A stretch of 64,000 nucleotides of DNA. It comes from an uncultured Verrucomicrobiota bacterium. Lineage in GTDB: Bacteria; Verrucomicrobiota; Verrucomicrobiia; Opitutales; Opitutaceae. This document shows, one piece after another, positions 25,273 through 32,965 of the stretch; position 1 is the stretch's first letter, and each line of letters begins with the position of its first letter. The stretch covers positions 1 to 64,000 of the forward strand of contig CAIOCT010000050.1 of the NCBI GenBank assembly GCA_903856725.1. Direction: 5' to 3'. Below the pieces are notes generated by a model. It saw only the letters and a program-made list of their open reading frames with translations. It ran no database searches and was not told the origin of the DNA. The translations under genes were made by a program, and so were the position numbers.

Positions 25273-26426
25273 GACGACCTCGGTCGTTGTTACTTACGCA
25301 AATCTGCCTGCGCCCTCCTGTGAAAAACTGGTTTGAGCTTACCAACCATCACACTGTGGCCTCGCCGGCGCTGTTGGTTTATCCTGACCGGGTGCGCGAA
25401 AATATTCGGCGGATGATTGCGTTGGCGGGTGGGGTCGAGCGTTTGCGGCCGCATATGAAAACGCACAAGCTCGCGCCAATTATTGCGCTGCAGCGCGCGG
25501 CAGGGATTACTAAATTTAAATGCGCAACCATTGCTGAGGCTGAAGTTACCGCTGGCGCCGGCGCGGCCGAAGTGTTGCTCTCGTATCCGCTCGTCGGCCC
25601 CAATCTTGGGCGCTGGCTGCAGTTAATCAAAAAATTTCCGGCGACTCAATTTGCCGCGGTGGTTGATAATGCCACGGCTACGCGCGCGCTGGCCGAGGCG
25701 GCCAATGCTGCGCAGCAGGTGTTAGCGGTGTTAATCGATCTCAACTGCGGCATGGGACGCACCGGCATTAAGCCGGGACCCGAGGCGTTAGCGTTGGCCC
25801 AACTCATTGCGAGCTTGCCCGCCTTGCGGTTCGAGGGCTTGCACGCTTACGACGGCCATATTCACGATCGTGATTTAGCGGTGCGTACTCAGCGGGTGGC
25901 GGCAGCGTATGCCCCCGTAAATGAATTTCGCCAAACGCTCATTGCACAGGGACTCGCCGTGCGGCGTTACATCGCCAGTGGTACCCCGACTTTCCCGATT
26001 CACGCGCAGCGCGGCGAAGTAGAGTGCAGTCCAGGCACCTGCATTTTTTGGGACGCGGGCTACGCGCAACTCTGTCCGGATTTAGATTTTCTACAGGCGG
26101 CCTTAGTGCTGACGCGCGTCGTCAGTAAGCCGCAGGCGAATCATTTGACGTTGGACTTAGGCCATAAAGCGATTGCCGCGGAGAATCCTCATCCTCGGGT
26201 GATTTTTCTCAATCTCCCGGATGCCACCGCGGTGTTACATAGCGAAGAGCATTTAGTGGTCGCCACCGCTCATGCAGCCAATTTTGCAGTGGGCGATTGT
26301 CTGTATGGGATACCGTGGCACATCTGTCCGACCGTCGCGCTCTACGCCCAAGCCGTAACGGTGAACGCAGGCGTGGCAGGGGAGTGTTGGCCAATTACGG
26401 GGCGCGCTCGCCAGATCACGATTTGA
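25269..26426 (+). CDS. D-threonine aldolase-like PLP enzyme (DSD1/alanine-racemase N fold)
   Basis: The 385-residue protein has the alanine-racemase-like PLP barrel with the PLP Lys context RPHMKTHKLAPI, PALLVYPDRVRENI at the N-terminus and a C-terminal metal-binding D-serine dehydratase-like domain (HSEEHLVVAT, GDCLYGIPWHICPTVALY). Family members cleave D-threonine or dehydrate D-serine. The start is a GTG coupled to the RidA stop; a second GTG at 25320 fits the family N-terminus better. Substrate not decided. Confidence 0.85.
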   Translation: MRRPRSLLLTQICLRPPVKNWFELTNHHTVASPALLVYPDRVRENIRRMIALAGGVERLRPHMKTHKLAPIIALQRAAGITKFKCATIAEAEVTAGAGAAEVLLSYPLVGPNLGRWLQLIKKFPATQFAAVVDNATATRALAEAANAAQQVLAVLIDLNCGMGRTGIKPGPEALALAQLIASLPALRFEGLHAYDGHIHDRDLAVRTQRVAAAYAPVNEFRQTLIAQGLAVRRYIASGTPTFPIHAQRGEVECSPGTCIFWDAGYAQLCPDLDFLQAALVLTRVVSKPQANHLTLDLGHKAIAAENPHPRVIFLNLPDATAVLHSEEHLVVATAHAANFAVGDCLYGIPWHICPTVALYAQAVTVNAGVAGECWPITGRARQITI

Positions 26427-26477
26427 AGACACCCTGAGATTGCCGCATTAATTTTATATTAAAAACCTATCTACCCG

Positions 26478-27566
26478 ATGCTTATTTTTGATGCCCACCT
26501 TGATTTGAGTATGAACGCGTTGGAGTGGAACCGCGATCTGACGCGGCCCATTGCAGAAATTCGCGCGCGGGAAAAAGGTCAGCACGATAAAGCGGATCGC
26601 GGGCACGGGACGGTCTGTCTGCCTGAAATGCGCCGTGGTCAGGTGGGTATTTGTGTGGCGACGCAGATTGCGCGTTACGTAAAACCCACTCACCCGTTGT
26701 CCGGTTGGCATTCCCCGTCACAAGCCTGGGCGCAAACGCAGGGCCAGTTGGCTTGGTATCGGGCGATGGAAGAACGCGGCGAAATGTTTCAGATCACCAA
26801 CCAGGCTGGTTTGGCAAAGATGATTAAATTGTGGCAACCCACTCCAGCAGCTGGGGCGGAGTCCGCCACGCCGCGGCCGATTGGGTATGTCCTGAGTTTA
26901 GAAGGCGCTGATTCGATGGTGACGTTGCAACATTTGGAACGTTCCTTTGCGCAAGGGTTGCGCGCCATTGGTCCGGCGCATTACGGCCCCGGCACTTATG
27001 CCCCCGGCACGGAAGCGACGGGGCCCCTGAGCCCGGCTGGGCGCGAGCTGATTAAAGAAATGAATCGTTTAGGCCTGATCCTCGACTGCACGCATTTGAG
27101 CGATGAAGCCTTTTGGGAGGCAACCACACTTTTCCACGGTCCGCTGTGGGCTAGTCATCAAAATTGCCGAGCCTTGGTGCCGGGGGTACGACAATTCGAT
27201 GATGCGCAGATTAAGACCGTGATCGAGCGGGGTGGGGTGTTGGGCACGGCGCTGGATGCGTGGATGCTCGTGCCGGGTTGGGTGAAAAATAAAACTCGTC
27301 CCAGTGATGTCGGCGTAAAATTAGCGCGCATGGTGGAGCAAATTGATCACGTGTGCCAACTCGCGGGCAATGCGCGGCACGCCGGCATTGGCACCGATTT
27401 AGATGGCGGTTTTGGTCATGAACAATCGCCGGAAGATCTTGATACCATTGCAGACTTACAAAAAGTGCCGCTCCTGCTGGCGCAACGGGGGTATCAACCC
27501 AACGATATTGCTGGGATCATGCACGGCAATTTCCTGCGTTTTCTGCAGCACAATTTGCCCGCGTAA
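26478..27566 (+). CDS. Membrane dipeptidase (renal dipeptidase family, M19)
   Basis: The 362-residue protein has the M19 zinc site: FDAHLDLSMNALEW at the N-terminus, LSLEGADSM, LDCTHLSDEAFWEA, WASHQNCRALVPG and GIGTDLDGGFG. M19 enzymes hydrolyse dipeptides, often with D-residues. No signal peptide is visible, so cytoplasmic action is likely. Its position 50 bp after a D-amino-acid-like PLP enzyme suggests a D-amino-acid or dipeptide catabolic unit with RidA; that link is inference. Confidence 0.92.
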   Translation: MLIFDAHLDLSMNALEWNRDLTRPIAEIRAREKGQHDKADRGHGTVCLPEMRRGQVGICVATQIARYVKPTHPLSGWHSPSQAWAQTQGQLAWYRAMEERGEMFQITNQAGLAKMIKLWQPTPAAGAESATPRPIGYVLSLEGADSMVTLQHLERSFAQGLRAIGPAHYGPGTYAPGTEATGPLSPAGRELIKEMNRLGLILDCTHLSDEAFWEATTLFHGPLWASHQNCRALVPGVRQFDDAQIKTVIERGGVLGTALDAWMLVPGWVKNKTRPSDVGVKLARMVEQIDHVCQLAGNARHAGIGTDLDGGFGHEQSPEDLDTIADLQKVPLLLAQRGYQPNDIAGIMHGNFLRFLQHNLPA

Positions 27567-27595
27567 ACTGAACGCGACGGCGTCGACTCTCCTGA

Positions 27596-29215
27596 TTAGT
27601 ACAGCGGCGAAGGCGCAGCCGGGGGAAAGCTAGGCACGGGGGCTTGATGGAAATGCGTGAGAGCCGCGAGTTGATCAGCGATGAGACGATCGGGGCGACA
27701 GGGTGGCATTTTTCCCGCAAAGCCAGGTTGCTCATGCGTCTGGCGCCACTGGGCAAATACGCCTGGCATGACGAGCCATACCGTCGGCAAGAACAGGCGG
27801 CCGGCCGTGCGTTGGGCAGCGTATTCACGATTGCGCCGCGCCAGCTCGGCATCGAGCTCAGGGGCCAGCACATTGGCGGTAGGGGTTTTTATCGTGTGCG
27901 TACCCAGTTCAAGCCACCACTCATGGTTGCTGATGACTTGGCCCGCCGCGATGCGGTTACTTGACGGCGCAACGTGAAAATTAATCGGTTGCCACCCATT
28001 GCGCGTGCAGACGGCGAGGAGGCTGGCGGTGATATCTTGCTCAGTAACTCGTTCGCTAAAGGTGTTGAGTTGGCCCTTGGTGCGGCCAGCCCATTGCAAG
28101 CGCGGGGGATCCAGTGATAAAAAGCGCACGATATCGCCGGTCGCGTAACGGCAGAGACCGGCGGGGGTGGTGACAAGAAGTTCGTAGTCGAGATCAACTG
28201 CAACGTGCGCCAATGGCAGGCAATCAGCACTGGCAGACGGGAGGGTGTTCTCGTTGAAACGATGGGCAGGAATAAATTCAAAAAATAAACCGGCATCGGT
28301 CAGCAAGCTCAGGCCGGCGGGGCTCCGATCATCTTGGGCGGCGATCATCCCCTCTGCGGCGGCGTAGATTTCGTGGAAATTAACCGTGGCGCCGAGGGCG
28401 GCTCGGAGCGGCTCGGCGTGTAAGCCCAAGGCAGATCCCGTAAAGGCGCAGCATTCTAGATTAGGCCAGAAGGTGGCCAGGGGCTGAATAGTCGGTGGAA
28501 TGCGCGGTGATGATTGACTCACTGCCAAGGCCAGGGCGTTCAGGGCCGCGGGGTTGCCGCCGAGTAAAGTGACATCCTGCGGCAGCATCGCTTGTCGGGT
28601 AGCCGCGATTTTCGCTGGCCCGCTCGGGAGTTGGGCGATGGTTGGTGGCGGGGCGTAAAGATTAGCTTCGGCCCAGGGAGTTAAGCAGAGCTTTAGCAAG
28701 CCATCGAGCCCAGTACGATGATGGCCTGAATGTTCAACTACCGCGGTGCTCGCGCCAACGTGCAGGTGACGCCCTAGAAAAATGCCGGCGTGACCAACCC
28801 GGGCTGAATAAAAGTAGAGGGCATCACGCAGGCCTTGCCGAAAATTAGCCAGCATGGGCGCGGGTACCGGTAGCAGTTTGGGCGAGAAGTTGGTCGTGCC
28901 GGCGGTTTCAACAAACAACTGACATTTTCCCGGGATTAGAACATCCGGCTCGCCGGCCGCCATGCGCGCGATGAGCGGCGCGAAATAATCGTGCGAGCGC
29001 GGCGGTACTTTTTCGCAAAATTCCGCGTACGTGGTGCGCGCCGTAAGATTATGGAGTCGACCGAACTCGGTGTTCGCATAGCGCTCCATGAGTTGGCGGA
29101 AGGCCGCTTGTTGCGCTTGGAGGCCTCGGCCGAGTGATTGCCGGCGGCGAATAAATTTTGTCACGCCGTAGCCCGCCCAGAGGTTCACTAAAAATCGCGG
29201 GACGGGTGGCATCAC
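27596..29215 (-). CDS. GH3-family acyl-adenylating enzyme (second copy in operon)
   Basis: The 539-residue protein belongs to the GH3 auxin-responsive promoter family: the ATP-site segment VETAGTTNFSPKLLPV, the EIYAAAEGMIAAQ motif (acidic, in place of the AMP-binding Y-x-S-x-E), LLVTTPAGLCRYATGDIVRF and WAGRTKGQLNTFSERVTEQ. Plant GH3 enzymes adenylate acyl acids such as indole-acetate or jasmonate and join them to amino acids; bacterial members are not characterised as far as I know. A closely similar gene lies 78 bp upstream on the same strand, and an alpha/beta hydrolase gene comes before that. Substrate unknown. Confidence 0.87.
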   Translation of the reverse strand: MMPPVPRFLVNLWAGYGVTKFIRRRQSLGRGLQAQQAAFRQLMERYANTEFGRLHNLTARTTYAEFCEKVPPRSHDYFAPLIARMAAGEPDVLIPGKCQLFVETAGTTNFSPKLLPVPAPMLANFRQGLRDALYFYSARVGHAGIFLGRHLHVGASTAVVEHSGHHRTGLDGLLKLCLTPWAEANLYAPPPTIAQLPSGPAKIAATRQAMLPQDVTLLGGNPAALNALALAVSQSSPRIPPTIQPLATFWPNLECCAFTGSALGLHAEPLRAALGATVNFHEIYAAAEGMIAAQDDRSPAGLSLLTDAGLFFEFIPAHRFNENTLPSASADCLPLAHVAVDLDYELLVTTPAGLCRYATGDIVRFLSLDPPRLQWAGRTKGQLNTFSERVTEQDITASLLAVCTRNGWQPINFHVAPSSNRIAAGQVISNHEWWLELGTHTIKTPTANVLAPELDAELARRNREYAAQRTAGRLFLPTVWLVMPGVFAQWRQTHEQPGFAGKMPPCRPDRLIADQLAALTHFHQAPVPSFPPAAPSPLY

Positions 29216-29293
29216 TCCCCTGTATAATGAGTGCCGGCGGCTTGGCTATATCCGAAACGGTGCGTCGCTAAAATTGGCCACCCTCGCCGGCCT

Positions 29294-30916
29294 CTAGTCT
29301 AAAAGGGGGCAAAGTTTGAGTTGGTCAGCGATTTGTCGATCCGAACGACACCGCGGAGTTTTATTTTGGCCGCCCCATTTGCCGGATCGGCGCTGCCATT
29401 GCTCGAAGCCGCCTGCTGTCACCAGTCGCACGAGTGGCAGGGTGAGGCCTTGCCCCGCGCGTTTGGCGGCGTAGTCATCGTTGCGGGCGGCGAGGGCGCG
29501 GTCGAGATCAGCGGCAAATTGCTCAGCGTGGCTCGCCGTGATCGGGTGACGCAGTTCAATCCACCATTCGTGGCAGCCGAGCGGGCGCTGGGCGGCCGGA
29601 TCAGGGAAAAGCGGGGCTACATGAAAGTTGGTTAAGAGAACCTCGTGTTGGCGGCAGACCGCCGTGAGGGCATCAGTCAATTCTTTCTCAATGACATGTT
29701 CGCCGAAAGCACTGAGTTGGAGTTTGGTCCGTCCGACGTAAACCAAGCGAGGCGGAGAGACACTGATGAAGCGCACCAGATCGCCAATAATATAGCGCAC
29801 CAAGCCAGCGGGGGTGGTGAGCAGCAGCACATAATCAACATTGATCTGCACCCCTTCAAGTGGCACCGCCCGGCCGGCGGCCGCGGCGGGGTTTTTCGGG
29901 TCGTAATCGGCGCTGGGTAGAAATTCAAAAAATATCCCGCGATCTACTAGCAGGCGCAGGCCAGCTTCGGGCTCAGCGTCTTGAATCGCGATAAAGGCTT
30001 CCGACGCCGGATAAACTTCATGGAGCTGGATGCTGGCGCCATAGGCCGCGCGCAATTCATCAGCAAATGGGGCGACTGGCACGCCGCCATGAACGAGGCA
30101 TTCCAAGTTAGGCCAAAGAGCTTGGAGCGTTGACGGCCGCTGGCCGGAGGCCGCTTCGGCATGAGCGCGCATCGTGGCGGCGAGCACGAGCAACCAACTC
30201 GGAATCCCGGCCACCATCGTGAGATCAGCGCGCCAGGTGCGCTGGGCAATCGCGGCGAGCTTGGCCGGCCAATCGGAAAGCTGCGCGATGGCGAGGCCTG
30301 GTTCATAAAGCCAGCGCGCCACCCAATCGGGCATGTGTTGCGCGGTGATGCCGCTAAGATCGCCATAATAAATAGGCGGTTGAATTTCGGGCAACGCCAC
30401 CAGAGCGCTACTACCCCCTAGAAATAAATGGCGACCGTGGAATATGGAATTTTTGCCAGCCCGCAGCGCATAATAAAATAGGGTGTCGAGTCCCGCCTCC
30501 CGGAAGTGCGCGAGCATGGCGCGGTTGACCGGTAGCCATTTGGAGGGACCCGCCGTGGTGCCCGAGGAGACGGCGAAATATTCGCATCGGCCGGGGCAAA
30601 GCACGTCGGCTTGGCCCTGCTTCATCTGTTCGATGTAGGGCGAAAAATCCTCATAGTGGCGCGCGGGGAGGCGGTCGCAGAAAGTGCGATAGGGCAAATG
30701 GGGCTCCAGCCCAGCCGCGCGGCCAAAGGAGGGTCGGGCTAGCGTGGTGACGAGCGATTGATAAATTGTCTCTTGGGCGCCGACCCCGTTACCGAGGCGA
30801 CGCAGGCGGCGCGTGGTGTGGCTGGTCAGCGGCGCGCTGATAAGGTTGAGACAAGCGCGCGAGACCGCCGGAAGCCGAGGGGGCGCGGGCCGCGGGATGG
30901 TCGGATCGATCGGCAT
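29294..30916 (-). CDS. GH3-family acyl-adenylating enzyme (first copy in operon)
   Basis: The 540-residue protein has the same motif order as its neighbour: AVSSGTTAGPSKWLPV for ATP binding, EVYPASEAFIAIQ, LLLTTPAGLVRYIIGDLVRF and YVGRTKLQLSAFGEHVIEKE. Its YPASE matches the AMP-binding Y-x-S-x-E motif better than the second copy, so it is the more likely active adenylase. It follows an alpha/beta hydrolase gene by 9 bp. Conjugation of a small acid with an amine or amino acid is the family expectation; the product is unknown. Confidence 0.88.
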   Translation of the reverse strand: MPIDPTIPRPAPPRLPAVSRACLNLISAPLTSHTTRRLRRLGNGVGAQETIYQSLVTTLARPSFGRAAGLEPHLPYRTFCDRLPARHYEDFSPYIEQMKQGQADVLCPGRCEYFAVSSGTTAGPSKWLPVNRAMLAHFREAGLDTLFYYALRAGKNSIFHGRHLFLGGSSALVALPEIQPPIYYGDLSGITAQHMPDWVARWLYEPGLAIAQLSDWPAKLAAIAQRTWRADLTMVAGIPSWLLVLAATMRAHAEAASGQRPSTLQALWPNLECLVHGGVPVAPFADELRAAYGASIQLHEVYPASEAFIAIQDAEPEAGLRLLVDRGIFFEFLPSADYDPKNPAAAAGRAVPLEGVQINVDYVLLLTTPAGLVRYIIGDLVRFISVSPPRLVYVGRTKLQLSAFGEHVIEKELTDALTAVCRQHEVLLTNFHVAPLFPDPAAQRPLGCHEWWIELRHPITASHAEQFAADLDRALAARNDDYAAKRAGQGLTLPLVRLVTAGGFEQWQRRSGKWGGQNKTPRCRSDRQIADQLKLCPLLD

Positions 30917-30925
30917 TAGGCCTCC

Positions 30926-32020
30926 TCAGGCCGCCCGATATTGGGTCGGTTTAATCCGGCGATAAAAGCTGCTAAGCAATGGTTCAAAATTTTGCGCGTG
31001 GAAAATTAGCGAAGCGTGCTGGACGGGATTTTCAGGAGTATTTCTTACGGTCAAACAGTGCCCGAGGGGAAAACATTTCAGCGTTTGCTGGCGCAAGATT
31101 TGTTCCGTCGGCGAATTATCCACCAGCACCGCACTTTCTTTCTCTGCGTAGAGAATCAGCGTAGGCGCCCGGCTGAGACAGCGCGTTTCACCAGGCAGGG
31201 AAAATTCGCAAAGGGCCCGCACGCGTTCGAGCACGCCGGTGGGGGTGATGGCATTGATCGTTGCCAGGACCGCGGCGCGCAAGCGCTGGGTTTCTTGGCG
31301 CGTGAGCAGCAGACCAAGGGCCGCGCGATTTTGCGCGCCGGCTTCAAACATTTTTAAAAAGACGGCGCGAGAACGCTCGATGATGACCCCATCCGCGGGA
31401 CCTTCGACCTCAACATATGGTTTGATGACGCGGCCCAGGAGCGTGGTGGCCTTAGGCGCAGTGGGATCAAGCAGATCAGCCACGCAGGCCACCGGACTGA
31501 TCAGGATGAGTCCCGCCAAGGCCGGAGCCGTCTCATATGCCGTGGCCCGCCGCAGTAATTCCAACACCAGTCCCCCGCCAAAACTGATGCCAATCACGAC
31601 CGGCGGTCGATGGTGGGCGGCGGTTACTTCTTCAATGAGATCAGCAAGCTGCGCTAGAAATAAATCTGTCGAGAAACCCTCGGGGGGATGATTCAGAGTG
31701 TAAAGGCTGCCTTGCCGGCGCAAACTTCCGCGGAGGAGATAAAGAGCATCCATCGCGTCGGGGACAAACCCGCCTACGACGATGGTCGGTTGTGCGCCCA
31801 TGGCGGGTTCAGATAAAATCTGCGCCAGTTGCTGCGGCCGGGCGAGCCCGCCCGCGAGGACCGCCGCTTGGCGAGATTGAATGCGGGGCCGATGGGGCTG
31901 AGCGTTGGGTGGGCGAATTTTATGATCGGTCGTGCGCAACCACATCCGCAGTGGCGCGGCCGGATTGTGGCGAAGCTGCGCCACCAGTGACAGCATGGGG
32001 CTCAAATTTAATGCGGGCAT
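30926..32020 (-). CDS. Alpha/beta-fold hydrolase linked to GH3 genes
   Basis: The 364-residue protein shows an alpha/beta hydrolase core: PTIVVGGFVPDAMDALYLLR near the start, the nucleophile elbow VVIGISFGGGLVLELLRR (G-x-S-x-G), GLILISPVACV, and the late His in FPLGHCLTVRNTPE. It begins the three-gene minus-strand unit with two GH3-type enzymes (9-bp gap to the first). The hydrolase could release or transfer the acyl group activated by GH3; this is inference. The region before the core (about 1-75) is Arg/Pro-rich and not recognised. Confidence 0.78.
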   Translation of the reverse strand: MPALNLSPMLSLVAQLRHNPAAPLRMWLRTTDHKIRPPNAQPHRPRIQSRQAAVLAGGLARPQQLAQILSEPAMGAQPTIVVGGFVPDAMDALYLLRGSLRRQGSLYTLNHPPEGFSTDLFLAQLADLIEEVTAAHHRPPVVIGISFGGGLVLELLRRATAYETAPALAGLILISPVACVADLLDPTAPKATTLLGRVIKPYVEVEGPADGVIIERSRAVFLKMFEAGAQNRAALGLLLTRQETQRLRAAVLATINAITPTGVLERVRALCEFSLPGETRCLSRAPTLILYAEKESAVLVDNSPTEQILRQQTLKCFPLGHCLTVRNTPENPVQHASLIFHAQNFEPLLSSFYRRIKPTQYRAA

Positions 32021-32157
32021 GAGGGATGCCGTTATCGTTCAAGCTCGCGGGCCCTCGTCACAAAGAGAATTTCTCTTTGTCATCGAAGCTTAACCTTGGC
32101 GTTACCTATTTGTCGTATTGGATTGCGCCGAGGGCTTCCCCGGTAAAAAAGCACCCT

Positions 32158-32916
32158 ATGCCGCTGCCGCCGATCATTTTTGAAGACGATGCCTTAATCG
32201 CTTTCGACAAGCCCAGCGCCATGCTCATCGCGCCCGATCGGCGGGCCCCGGAGGGAGAAAATCTCCTTGAGCTGGTGCGGGCCCATCGGGGCGCGGAGGT
32301 GGCGACGGTGCATCGACTTGATGCTGATACGAGTGGCCTGGTGCTTTTTGCCAAAAATAAATTAGCCCTCGATTTCCTGAGCGGACAGTTTCAGTCCAAG
32401 ACCGTGGAGAAAAGTTATCAGGTGATTACAGTGGGCGTGCCCCTGAATGATAAATTCACCGTTGATCTTGTGATGAAGGAGGATGAAGGCCGGCCTGGGC
32501 GGATGTGTGTCGTCAAGAAACACGGTCAGATCAGTTTAACGGAATTTACCGTGCTCGAGAAATTTCCTGCTCCAGCTGGACGGGAGAGTTTTGCCTACGT
32601 TGAGTGTCGCCCCCAGACGAGCCGCCCCCACCAGATGCGGCTTCATCTGGCGGAGCAGGGCACCCCTATTTTGAATGATCGGCTTTATGGAACAGAGGCC
32701 GTGCTGATGCTTTCTGCATTAAAGCGCGGCTATAAAGGCCGCGCCGACGAGAAAGCCTTGATTGCGCACCTTGCTCTTCATGCGAGTGGGTTGACCTTTA
32801 CGCATCCGCTGAGCCGCACAAAATTAACCTTGGCGGCGCCGTTACCGAATGATTTTGCCGTGGCCTTGAAGTATTTGCGAAAATTTTCATCGGCGCCGCG
32901 CCGGATGGTGCCTTAG
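32158..32916 (+). CDS. RluA-family pseudouridine synthase
   Basis: From the ATG at 32158 the protein is 252 residues: IIFEDDALIAFDKPSAML, the catalytic Asp in VHRLDADTSGLVLFAKN, and RPHQMRLHLAEQGTPIL. It lacks an N-terminal S4 domain, so it resembles RluA/TruC types that modify 23S rRNA or tRNA. The 44 in-frame codons upstream lack similarity and overlap the divergent hydrolase promoter region, so they are probably not translated. Confidence 0.9.
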   Translation: MPLPPIIFEDDALIAFDKPSAMLIAPDRRAPEGENLLELVRAHRGAEVATVHRLDADTSGLVLFAKNKLALDFLSGQFQSKTVEKSYQVITVGVPLNDKFTVDLVMKEDEGRPGRMCVVKKHGQISLTEFTVLEKFPAPAGRESFAYVECRPQTSRPHQMRLHLAEQGTPILNDRLYGTEAVLMLSALKRGYKGRADEKALIAHLALHASGLTFTHPLSRTKLTLAAPLPNDFAVALKYLRKFSSAPRRMVP

Positions 32917-32965
32917 CTTTACTTCACCCAACGAGCGCCGTTATGTTGATCGCTAACTCAGGTTC

